Assembly (NCBI RefSeq): GCF_051245535.1
Contig: NZ_CP195303.1
Coordinates: 2,170,001 to 2,234,000 of the forward strand
DNA: 64,000 bases
Direction: 5' to 3'
Source of the DNA: Micavibrio aeruginosavorus_D
Lineage (GTDB): Bacteria; Pseudomonadota; Alphaproteobacteria; Micavibrionales; Micavibrionaceae
Shown piece after piece: positions 9,852-17,703 of this stretch. The position numbers and the translations under genes were made by a program. The notes below the pieces were generated by a model, which was not told where the DNA came from, did no database searches, and saw only the letters and a program-made list of their open reading frames with translations. Within the stretch, counting starts at the first letter, position 1, and the number at the start of each line of letters is the position of its first letter.

Positions 9852-11258
9852 GTGACCTCTGTTCGTCTTTTCAAATATTTGACCGTTGGTGTTTCGGCGC
9901 TGGCCCTGTCTTCCGCTCTGTCGTTCGGGGCACTCGCTCAGAATAACGAGATGACCGCATCCGCGTCCGGTGAAATGGTGGCCAAGGACCCGATGCAGAT
10001 TTCGCTGAACGAAGCGGTGGCCATCGGTGTACGCACCAACCCGGAATATAACATCGTGGCCAACAACCGCCGCGCAACGGACGAAGAATTAAATCAGGCG
10101 AAAGCCCTGTATCTGCCGTCCATCGATGTTGCCGCCGACACCGGTTTTGAACACAGCGACGATCCGTCCACCCGCGGTGGTCTGGATGATGACGATGAAG
10201 AAAACATGTGGCGCTACGAAGCGGGCATCACATTGACGCAGATGCTGTTTGACGGTTTCGAAACCAAACACGAAGTTGGTCGTCAAAAAGCCCGCGTTGA
10301 ATCCGCCTCGCACCGCGTGCGCGAAGCATCCGAACTGACCGGTCTGGCGATTGTTGAGGCCTATCTGGATGTGATGCGCCAACGCGAATTGCTGCGCATT
10401 GCCCGCCAGAACGTTGCCGATCACATCACCATTCTGGACCAGATCGAAGACAGCTCCGAAGTGGGTCGCACTACGACGGCCGATCTGGAACAAACCCGTG
10501 CGCGTCTGGCCTCGGCCCGTGCGAACGAATCCTCTGTTCGTGAATCACTGCGCATTTCCGAAGCCGCCTATGTGCGCGCTGTTGGTGAAGCACCGAAAAA
10601 TCTGGTGATGCCGCTGGTTCCGGTTGACGGTCTGGCCGCTGATGTTGAAGCAGAAGTGAAAACCGCCCTGCATCAATCCCCGACATTGGATATTTTCGAA
10701 GCCGACATGCGTGTCGCGAACGAAGAATACCACGGCGCTTACTCCACCTTCTACCCGCAGGTTGATTTCCAGGCCAACGCCCGGAACGGTGAAGACCTGA
10801 ACGGTGTTGAGGGTCGTGATACCAGTGCATCCGCTTTGATGGTTCTGAACTGGAACCTGTATCGCGGTGGTGCCGATAACGCCCGCGTTCGCGAGTTCAT
10901 GAGCCGCGAAGCCCAGACGAAAGAAGAACGTGCCAAGGCCGCCCGCGGCGTTGAAAACGAAGTGCGCCAAACCTGGGCCCGTATGGTGTCCGCCGGTGAA
11001 CGCGCCCGCGAATTCGCAGCCCAAGCCGCCGCCAACCAAGAAGTCGTAAAAGCGTACAAGGACCAGTTCGATCTGTCCCGTCGTACGTTGCTGGACGTTC
11101 TGGATGCGCAAAACGAATTGTTCGTGTCCCAAAGCAACACGGTGAACTCCGAATTCCTGGAAATGTTCGCGGTGTACCGCCTGCTGGGCCTGAAGGGCGA
11201 ATTGCTCCCGGTTCTGGGTGTGGCCTATTCCCGCGAGGCTGATCCGGCGAAAATGTAA
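9852..11258 (+). CDS. TolC-like outer membrane efflux protein of the type I secretion system
   Basis: This is predicted to form the outer membrane channel-tunnel that receives the adhesin from the inner membrane ABC/HlyD pair. It has a signal peptide ending in GALA before QNNE. A long alpha-helical body of about 440 residues follows, with the two-fold TolC repeat, including NPEYNIVANNRRATDEELNQ near the start and a DVLDAQNELFVSQSN motif near the end. Length and motifs fit the outer membrane efflux family. I chose the GTG at 9852 because GGGGA lies six bases upstream. The ATG at 9840 adds four residues but has no ribosome-binding site. The adhesin gene lies upstream and the ABC and adaptor genes downstream, giving a full secretion locus. 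Confidence 0.88.
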   Translation: MTSVRLFKYLTVGVSALALSSALSFGALAQNNEMTASASGEMVAKDPMQISLNEAVAIGVRTNPEYNIVANNRRATDEELNQAKALYLPSIDVAADTGFEHSDDPSTRGGLDDDDEENMWRYEAGITLTQMLFDGFETKHEVGRQKARVESASHRVREASELTGLAIVEAYLDVMRQRELLRIARQNVADHITILDQIEDSSEVGRTTTADLEQTRARLASARANESSVRESLRISEAAYVRAVGEAPKNLVMPLVPVDGLAADVEAEVKTALHQSPTLDIFEADMRVANEEYHGAYSTFYPQVDFQANARNGEDLNGVEGRDTSASALMVLNWNLYRGGADNARVREFMSREAQTKEERAKAARGVENEVRQTWARMVSAGERAREFAAQAAANQEVVKAYKDQFDLSRRTLLDVLDAQNELFVSQSNTVNSEFLEMFAVYRLLGLKGELLPVLGVAYSREADPAKM

Positions 11259-11283
11259 TCGCCGATCTGTTCGACGAAATTTC

Positions 11284-11317
11284 AAACCCCCGGCCCCTGC
11301 GCCGGGGGTTTGCTTTT
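11284..11317 (+). terminator. Rho-independent terminator after the TolC-like gene
   Basis: AAACCCCCGGC pairs with GCCGGGGGTTT around a six-base loop and is followed by a T-rich stretch, 26 bases after the stop codon. Confidence 0.85.
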
Positions 11318-11389
11318 GCGGCTCTTGCCATTGCGCTGCACACTGTGCCAGTGTCTATCCATATTCAAAAAATAGATGGGATTGTGACG

Positions 11390-11794
11390 ATGACCGATTG
11401 TAAAAAACCGTTTCATGTGGCCGCGGAAGACACGCTGAACACCCTTGAATACCGCTTGCGGAAGGATCCCCTGGTCATCATGCCCGTGATCGCGATGATC
11501 AAAAAGACGGGTGATTTGATGGATTTGAATGCGCGGGTTCGTGCCATTGAGCTTCTGGCGCCGTATGCGGTAAGCAATGATTCAGTTGGCCATGCCGCCT
11601 TCACTGTTTTTACAGAGCTCGCTCGCAAAATCGTCGATGAGGACCCACGCCGGGTCTATCGCCTGTCTGTCTACGTCATTGGGGCGATGGATGAACAAGA
11701 TACCCGTTATCTCAAGGTCCTGACCCTGTTCAACGAGGCACAACATAAGACGGCGCGTTTGAATCCTGAGGTTTGGTGCTCGTTCCGCCCGTGA
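11390..11794 (+). CDS. Small unknown protein within the secretion locus
   Basis: I do not recognise this 134-residue protein. It has no signal peptide or membrane segment and looks mostly alpha-helical and soluble. The sequence alternates hydrophobic and charged residues, for example LVIMPVIAMIKKTGDLMDLN and VRAIELLAPYAV. The ATG at 11390 is chosen over a GTG at 11345 because the latter adds an unconserved-looking leader that begins close to the preceding terminator. It lies between the outer membrane and ABC genes of the type I system, so a cytoplasmic accessory or regulatory role is possible, but nothing in the sequence proves it. Confidence 0.6.
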   Translation: MTDCKKPFHVAAEDTLNTLEYRLRKDPLVIMPVIAMIKKTGDLMDLNARVRAIELLAPYAVSNDSVGHAAFTVFTELARKIVDEDPRRVYRLSVYVIGAMDEQDTRYLKVLTLFNEAQHKTARLNPEVWCSFRP

Positions 11795-11926
11795 TGGGTG
11801 GTGGCGCCTGCCACTGGATAGGCTAGGCTCCGCGCACAAGGTCTGATAGAATAAAACCCTCTTCCTGCACGTCCCGGTGTTCGCCGGGGTGCCTTCCTTT
11901 TGTTTTTTATCCGGGATTTTATCGCC

Positions 11927-14212
11927 GTGACCCTATCGCCGTCTGATGCCGCACAAGAAGCGCAAACTGAACAATCCGCGTCTGATCAAGACAGCACGTG
12001 GCCGTTACAGGCCGACCGCATGGCGTCGCATTCGCCGTTGGTGGATTGCCTGCGTCTGCTGGCCGGGCATTATGGCCGCCGCACCTCTGCCGCCAGCCTG
12101 ACCGCCGGATTGCCGATTCCACCCACCGGCATTACACCCGCGTTGTTCGTGCGGGCCGCCGAACGCGCCGACATGAATGCGCAATTGGTTGATCGTGGCG
12201 TTGATGCGCTGGCGATTGCACCGAATTTGCCGTGCATTCTGGTGCTGGAAAAGGGGCAGGCCTGTATCCTGTGGGATGTGAAATATCCGGCCAAGCACCC
12301 GCCGAAAAAAGAACCGGGTCATGCGGTTGAATTGCATCCGGAAACAACTTTCGTTGTGCAATTTGCCGAAACCGAAGATGCGCGCGAAAACATTTCGTTG
12401 GCGCGTATGCGTGATCTGTATGCGGGGTACGCGTTTTTTGTACGCCCGGTGGCGCGCACGGATGACCGGGCCGGCCCTGCGGAAATCAACACCGCACGCG
12501 ACTGGTTCTGGGGCGCGTTGAAGGAACATAAGCGCCTGTATAAAGAAGTGGCGGTGGCCGCGGTTCTGATCAATATTTTCGCGCTGGTCAGTTCGCTGTT
12601 CACCATGAACGTGTATGACCGCGTGGTGCCCAATGCCGCGTTTGATACGTTGTGGGTGCTGGCTGCCGGTGTGGCAACGGTTTATACCTTTGATTTTATT
12701 CTTAAAAACCTGCGGGCGCAGTTTCTGGATTTTGCCGGGCGCAAGGCCGACATTAAAATTTCCGCCAGCTTGTTTGAACAGATTCTCGGCATGACCATGG
12801 CCGCTCGTCCGGCCAGCGCCGGTGTACTGGCCAGCAACATGCGCGAATTTGAAGGCCTGCGCGATTTCTTCACCTCGGCCACGTTGGTTGCGCTGATCGA
12901 TCTGCCGTTCATCGTCATGTTCATTCTGCTGATCCTCGTCATCGCGGGACCATGGGTGGCGTTGGTGCCGACTGTATGCGTACCGTTGGTGATTCTGTTC
13001 GGCTATTTGATGCAGCGTCCGCTGGCCAAGATTATGAAAGAATCGATGATGGAAAGCGCGTTGAAAAACGCGCTGTTGTTCGAGGCGATCTCCGGTCTTG
13101 AAACCGTGAAGGTGCAGGCCGCCGAAGGCCACACCCAACGCAAATGGGAAGAGCTGAACGAAAAATCATCCCGCACGGGGATGAAGTCGCGGAAACTCTC
13201 GTCCTTCGCGATGAACTTCACCATGTATATCCAGCAATTGGCCAGCGCGGCGGTGGTGATCGTCGGTGTGTACCAGATTGTTGAGGGCAATATCACCATG
13301 GGGGCATTGATCGCCTCGGTGATTCTCTCAGGCCGCGCCATGGCACCGCTGGCGCAGGTGGCGGGGTTGCTGACGCGCATGAGCCAATCCAGACAAGCCC
13401 TGATCCAGCTTGACGATCTGATGAAACGCCCGGTCGAACGCCCGGCGGGGAAACATTTTATCTCCATGCCCGCGATCAAGGGCAATGTCGAATTTCGTGA
13501 CGTTATTTTCAAATATCCGGGCCAAACCATTGCGGCCTTGAACCATGTCAGCTTCACCATCAATCCGGGCGACCGTATTGGTGTGATTGGTGCGGTGGGT
13601 TCGGGCAAGACGACATTGGAGCGCCTGCTGTTGAACCTGTATCAACCCGACAGCGGGTCGGTGCAGATTGATGGCACCGATGTGCGCCAGATTGATCCGG
13701 GCGATTTACGCCGCTCCGTCGGCGCGGTTCAGCAAAGTCCGCAACTTTTCTATGGCACTGTGCGTGAAAACATCACCATGGGGCATGAAACCGCACCGGA
13801 TCGCTCCGTCCTGCGCGCCGCCGATCTGGCCGGGGTGATGGAATTTCTGCGCGAAACGCAAGCGGGTCTGGATACGCAAGTCGGTGAACGGGGCGAAGCC
13901 CTGTCCGGTGGCCAGCGTCAGGCGGTCGCGATTGCGCGGGCGCTGCTGTACGATCCCCCGGTGCTGATTCTGGACGAACCGACCGCGTCGCTCGACCCCG
14001 CGTCGGAACAGCGTTTAATGAAACGTTTGGGGGTTCTGTGCGAAAATAAAACGACGATTTTGATTACGCACAAGGGCACGATGCTGGGGCTGGTGAATAA
14101 AATCATCCTGCTCGACCGTGGCCGCGTGGTTGATTTCGGTCCGAAGGACGATGTCATTCGCAAGCTGCAAGCCCGTCAATACGGCACCCAAGCCGAACAA
14201 ACTGATGTTTAA
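11927..14212 (+). CDS. Type I secretion ABC permease/ATPase (LapB/HlyB-like) with degenerate C39-like domain
   Basis: This inner membrane exporter should energise adhesin secretion. Residues 30-160 form a C39-peptidase-like domain. A cysteine is present in VDCLRLLA, but where peptidases have GHxVVL this protein has GQACIL, so the catalytic histidine seems lost. It probably serves as a substrate-docking domain, not a protease. A membrane domain follows at about 205-490. The nucleotide-binding domain has Walker A GAVGSGKTT, signature LSGGQRQ and Walker B VLILDEPT. The GTG at 11927 is a compromise; a TTG at 11900 and an ATG at 12020 are also in frame. The stop is 14 bases before the HlyD-type gene, so the two are surely co-transcribed. 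Confidence 0.9.
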   Translation: MTLSPSDAAQEAQTEQSASDQDSTWPLQADRMASHSPLVDCLRLLAGHYGRRTSAASLTAGLPIPPTGITPALFVRAAERADMNAQLVDRGVDALAIAPNLPCILVLEKGQACILWDVKYPAKHPPKKEPGHAVELHPETTFVVQFAETEDARENISLARMRDLYAGYAFFVRPVARTDDRAGPAEINTARDWFWGALKEHKRLYKEVAVAAVLINIFALVSSLFTMNVYDRVVPNAAFDTLWVLAAGVATVYTFDFILKNLRAQFLDFAGRKADIKISASLFEQILGMTMAARPASAGVLASNMREFEGLRDFFTSATLVALIDLPFIVMFILLILVIAGPWVALVPTVCVPLVILFGYLMQRPLAKIMKESMMESALKNALLFEAISGLETVKVQAAEGHTQRKWEELNEKSSRTGMKSRKLSSFAMNFTMYIQQLASAAVVIVGVYQIVEGNITMGALIASVILSGRAMAPLAQVAGLLTRMSQSRQALIQLDDLMKRPVERPAGKHFISMPAIKGNVEFRDVIFKYPGQTIAALNHVSFTINPGDRIGVIGAVGSGKTTLERLLLNLYQPDSGSVQIDGTDVRQIDPGDLRRSVGAVQQSPQLFYGTVRENITMGHETAPDRSVLRAADLAGVMEFLRETQAGLDTQVGERGEALSGGQRQAVAIARALLYDPPVLILDEPTASLDPASEQRLMKRLGVLCENKTTILITHKGTMLGLVNKIILLDRGRVVDFGPKDDVIRKLQARQYGTQAEQTDV

Positions 14213-14226
14213 ACGGACATAATGTC

Positions 14227-15678
14227 ATGAATACACCTGTGAAAAAACCGGCCGTCGAACCCGCCAAAGAAGCCCCGAAAAAGGGCGCAAAGGCTGATCC
14301 GAAAGAGGACACCATCAATTCCAGCGAAGGCTGGGCGAAGGCACAGCAGGATTGGGCGAAAACCAATTTTGAAAAAATGCAGGCGCACGCCGACCGGTAT
14401 TTCACAACGGATGAAGAATTGCCGCTTTCGCGTCATTTGATTCTGGTGTTCTCGGTGTTGTTCTTCGTGGTCTTCGTCCTGTGGGCCAGCTTTGCGCCGA
14501 TTGACGAGGTCACACGCGGGCAGGGCAAGGTCATTCCGTCCGGTGAAGTGCAGATCATCCAAAGTCTGGACGGCGGCATCGTCGATGAATTTATGATCCG
14601 CGAGGGCGATGAAGTCACCGCCAACCAGATCATTATGCGCCTGCGCAATCTGGATGCCTCATCCGATTTGGGTGTAAACCAAGTGAAATATCTGGGCCTG
14701 TTGGCCACCATCGCACGCCTGCGGGCCGAGGCCGAGGGCAAACCGACGCCGGAATTCCCCGAAAATGTGATGAAGGGCGCGCCGCAAAGCGTCACCGAAC
14801 AACTGGAAGCCTTCCGCGCCAACACGCAGAGTTTGAACGCGCAATTGGCTGTGTATGAACAGCAACTGGCCCAGCGTGAACAGGAAGTGCGCGAATTGAA
14901 CACCCGCGCCGCCGATTTGCGCGAGGTGATTCGCCTGTCCCGGTCCGAACGTGACATGATCGCGCCGCTGGTGGATCGCGGATCGGCCCCGAAAATTGAA
15001 TTGATCCAATTGGAACGCGGGCTGCAGGAAAAACAATCCGAACTCAATTCGGCATTGTCCGCTTTGCCGCGCGCGCAATCCGCCGTGGCCGAAGCCAAGG
15101 CGAAAATTGATGAGGTGACAGATACAGTGCGCGCGCAGGCGCAAACCGAATTGTCCGCCAAGCAAATCGAAATGAACGCGATCAGTCAGACGCTGGGGTC
15201 GTTGGAAGATCGCAAAACCCGAACCGAAATCCGCTCGCCTGTGAACGGCACGATCAAGGATCTGAAAATCAACACGGTGGGTGGCGTGGTCAAGCCGGGC
15301 GATCCGATCGTAGAAATCGTGCCGAAGGACGACCAGTTGCTGGTCGAGGCACAGATTCGTCCGTCCGATATTGCCTTCCTCTATCCGGGGCAAGCCGCCG
15401 TTGTCAAAATCACCGCCTATGATTTTTCTATCTATGGCGGGCTGAAGGGTGAGTTGGTCGATATTTCCGCTGACTCCATCACCAATGAAAAGGGTGAAAG
15501 TTTTTACCGTGTGAAAGTGCGCACGAATGAAAACAGCCTGAAGCGCAAGGGTGAGGTTCTGCCCATCATTCCGGGCATGGTGGCCTCGGTCGATATTATG
15601 ACGGGCAAGAAAACAGTGATGGAATATATCCTGAAACCGCTGATCAAAACCGTCGATGGCGCGATGCGCGAGCGGTAA
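14227..15678 (+). CDS. HlyD/LapC-type membrane fusion protein of the type I secretion system
   Basis: This 483-residue periplasmic adaptor should bridge the ABC exporter and the TolC-like channel. It has a charged cytoplasmic N-terminus of about 72 residues and one membrane segment (HLILVFSVLFFVVFVLWASF). The family-typical APIDEVTRGQGKVIPSGEVQ and lipoyl-like GGIVDEFMIREGDEV follow. A long coiled coil spans about residues 180-330, and a beta-barrel half includes RSPVNGTIKDLK. Length is normal for the family. The stop codon directly abuts the stop of the convergent minus-strand gene, with no terminator between them. Confidence 0.92.
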   Translation: MNTPVKKPAVEPAKEAPKKGAKADPKEDTINSSEGWAKAQQDWAKTNFEKMQAHADRYFTTDEELPLSRHLILVFSVLFFVVFVLWASFAPIDEVTRGQGKVIPSGEVQIIQSLDGGIVDEFMIREGDEVTANQIIMRLRNLDASSDLGVNQVKYLGLLATIARLRAEAEGKPTPEFPENVMKGAPQSVTEQLEAFRANTQSLNAQLAVYEQQLAQREQEVRELNTRAADLREVIRLSRSERDMIAPLVDRGSAPKIELIQLERGLQEKQSELNSALSALPRAQSAVAEAKAKIDEVTDTVRAQAQTELSAKQIEMNAISQTLGSLEDRKTRTEIRSPVNGTIKDLKINTVGGVVKPGDPIVEIVPKDDQLLVEAQIRPSDIAFLYPGQAAVVKITAYDFSIYGGLKGELVDISADSITNEKGESFYRVKVRTNENSLKRKGEVLPIIPGMVASVDIMTGKKTVMEYILKPLIKTVDGAMRER

Positions 15679-16089
15679 TCACGCAGGCTCGTTGCTTTTG
15701 ATCCAGCGCACGGCTTCTTCCAATTCTCCCGCTGGGTAAACCCGCATGACGCCCAGTATTTTGGGTGGCAGGATCAGCCGTGATTTCATCATCGCTCGTT
15801 CGGTTGGGTTGATGTAAGCCAATCGCGTCGCAAACGGGGCTTGATAAAAGATGGTTTTCAGGTTCAGCTCCGCCGCGTCATCTTCCCACCCCAAAAAATC
15901 GACATATTCGATCAGCATGCGAAGCTGGCCGTGTTTTTCGATGATGGCGTTGCCAATATCGACGCACACCTCTTGATAATCCTGCGCATTGATAATGCCG
16001 CTATAGCGGACACAAAATGTGTCCATCTCGGTGTGGGGGAGGTTGATGACGGTTTTTCCGGTCACGGCGCGTGTTGAATCGTTTGGCAT
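15679..16089 (-). CDS. SpoIIAA-like (STAS-fold) protein, paralogue 1
   Basis: This 136-residue protein belongs, by pattern, to the SpoIIAA-like family. The N-terminal strand region reads DTFCVRYSGIINAQDY, followed by a helix and the strand LRMLIEYVDFLGW. Next come the helix DDAAELNLK, the segment RLAYINPTERAMM and the C-terminal AVRWIKS helix. Family members have a STAS fold; some relatives act as anti-sigma antagonists or bind lipids, but this subgroup's job is unknown. It is the last of four tandem paralogues, 82 bases after the next one. There is no signal peptide, so it is probably cytoplasmic. Confidence 0.7.
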   Translation of the reverse strand: MPNDSTRAVTGKTVINLPHTEMDTFCVRYSGIINAQDYQEVCVDIGNAIIEKHGQLRMLIEYVDFLGWEDDAAELNLKTIFYQAPFATRLAYINPTERAMMKSRLILPPKILGVMRVYPAGELEEAVRWIKSNEPA

Positions 16090-16171
16090 CTATAATTTAT
16101 AAAAAATGAAAGAAACTATAGATGCTATATAAGAAGGACCTGGCGTCCTTGTCTATATATCTAAGGTGGTG

Positions 16172-16591
16172 TTACGCGGCGGGATCTTGGCGTTGCGCGC
16201 GATCTGGACGGTTCATCCACGCCACAGCGTCTTCAATCTGGCCGGTTTCAAACATCCGCATATTGTCCTTTAACGCCGCGGGCAGCAGCATATGGGCCTT
16301 GGCCAGCGTGCGTTTGCTGGGGTTGATATAAACCAGTTTGCGGACGAACGGGCATTGGCGCAGGACGGTTTTAAAATTCAGTTCCGCGGCCTCGTCATCC
16401 CATCCGGCAAAATTGGGGCCAAATTCAACCAACAAACGGATGGTGCCGTGCTTTGCAATGGCGGCATCGCATTGTTTGATAAAAATTTCGGTGTATTCCT
16501 GCACGTTCATAACGCCGTCATACCGGGCGCAAAATAAATCGCCCTCGGTTTGCGGCAGAATGGTCACGCATTTTTCTTTTGGTCCGGTCAT
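16172..16591 (-). CDS. SpoIIAA-like (STAS-fold) protein, paralogue 2
   Basis: This 139-residue protein is the closest paralogue of the gene at 15679-16089. They share the GW-acidic-AAELN-K segment (here FAGWDDEAAELNFKT), the YINP motif and a C-terminal DAVAWMNR helix. The start at 16591 is chosen because it overlaps the stop of the upstream paralogue as ATGA, the classic arrangement for translational coupling; an ATG further upstream lies inside that neighbour. The function is unknown beyond the STAS-like fold. Confidence 0.72.
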   Translation of the reverse strand: MTGPKEKCVTILPQTEGDLFCARYDGVMNVQEYTEIFIKQCDAAIAKHGTIRLLVEFGPNFAGWDDEAAELNFKTVLRQCPFVRKLVYINPSKRTLAKAHMLLPAALKDNMRMFETGQIEDAVAWMNRPDRAQRQDPAA

Positions 16592-16977
16592 TGTGCTTCT
16601 GGTTTGTACGCCTGCATCCATGCAATGGCCTCATCCAGATCCTCTAAGTTGAAATACCGTGTTTCCGCCTTGATAATCGGGCGCATCATTTTCATCAACA
16701 GGATGCGCTGGTCCGGCGGGCTGACATAGGCCAGACGGCGTGCCGTTACGCCAATATCTGTAATGCATTTAAAGCTCAGCGCTGCGGCCTGTTCCGACCA
16801 TCCCTTAAAATCACGGTCGTAAAAAACCAGCAAATTGTACCAGCCGTTTTTCTGCTGGATCGCGCGCACGGGCGCATCGAAAAACTGCATATAATCATCC
16901 ACGCCGATGGTGTCGTGCAAATGCACGAATAATGTGGTGTCTGTGCTTTCCGGCATGATCGTAATGGCGTTCGTCAT
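16588..16977 (-). CDS. SpoIIAA-like (STAS-fold) protein, paralogue 3
   Basis: This 129-residue paralogue has the same layout: TLFVHLHDTIGVDDYMQFF, then LLVFYDRDFKGWSEQAA, RLAYVSPPDQ and the C-terminal DEAIAWMQA. It is more divergent than paralogues 1 and 2. Its stop overlaps the start of paralogue 2 by four bases, implying linked expression, and it begins 23 bases after the stop of paralogue 4. No partner kinase or sigma factor gene is adjacent. Confidence 0.7.
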   Translation of the reverse strand: MTNAITIMPESTDTTLFVHLHDTIGVDDYMQFFDAPVRAIQQKNGWYNLLVFYDRDFKGWSEQAAALSFKCITDIGVTARRLAYVSPPDQRILLMKMMRPIIKAETRYFNLEDLDEAIAWMQAYKPEAQ

Positions 16978-17000
16978 GCGATCCCCCGTGAAAAATGGCG

Positions 17001-17396
17001 CTATATTCTGGCCCAGTTCAGGGCATCCTGAAACTGGCTGGCATCAAAAATACGCAAATCGGTTTTCAATGCCGCTTGGCGCATGCCGATATATTGAATC
17101 ATTTTGTCCGGCAAATTGACAATGGCCAGTTTTTTCAAATGCTGGGCCAGAAACATGGTTGAAGCGAGGTCCGCCATAGCGGCTTCTTCCTCCCATCCCT
17201 GAAATTTCTCAAACACCAGCACCATGCGGATCTCGCCATGATCGGCGGCCATCTTCTGCACCAGTGGCAGGAACAGGGTTTTATACCCCTCACCACTGAT
17301 CGGCTTGTCCACGCGAATACAGATCACGCGGTCATCCGTTTCGGGCATGATCTCATTAAACTGCGTTCTATCCATCCGGCGTACATCCATTCCCAT
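17001..17396 (-). CDS. SpoIIAA-like (STAS-fold) protein, paralogue 4, first of the operon
   Basis: This 131-residue protein has the paralogue-defining FQGWEEEAA segment preceded by RMVLVFEK, then KLAIVNLPDKM and a C-terminal FQDALNWARI helix. It is the promoter-proximal gene of the four. Starts at 17396, 17390 and 17375 are all in frame and none has a strong ribosome-binding site. An AT-rich stretch at about 17420-17500 just upstream is the likely promoter region for the operon. Confidence 0.68.
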   Translation of the reverse strand: MGMDVRRMDRTQFNEIMPETDDRVICIRVDKPISGEGYKTLFLPLVQKMAADHGEIRMVLVFEKFQGWEEEAAMADLASTMFLAQHLKKLAIVNLPDKMIQYIGMRQAALKTDLRIFDASQFQDALNWARI

Positions 17397-17703
17397 GGTA
17401 AAAAGTATAGGCGCGTTTCCTTACGCCAAACTTATTTTACATAGACAAATAACACGCAAAAGTGAATAAAGCATATATTCGAAGACGCTGATAAATAAAC
17501 GAAATTGGCGTTTGACTTCCGAATCACCGGGCGGGGGTGTCGGGGATGGGCGGTGGGGCGGGCGATCCCGCTGAAAAGCCACGATTTATAACGCTCAAAC
17601 GGGCGTGGCGGCTTGCTTTTTGTGCGGACATTGTGTTTCTTAACATATCGTGCGGCGCACTGGTTTTGCGCCCGCCGTATATTAGCAAATCACAAGGTTT
17701 ACC
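17397..17703. other. Divergent intergenic region between the SpoIIAA-like operon and thrS
   Basis: This 307-base gap has an AT-rich left half, probably the promoter of the minus-strand operon, and a GC-rich right half leading to thrS. A TATATT at 17678-17683 could be a -10 element for thrS, but no matching -35 box is visible. No gene or stable RNA is recognisable. Confidence 0.4.

Noticed and set aside
12005..13138. Minus-strand open frame of 377 codons opposite the ABC exporter gene
   Set aside because: Histidine/arginine-rich antisense shadow of a well-supported transporter gene.
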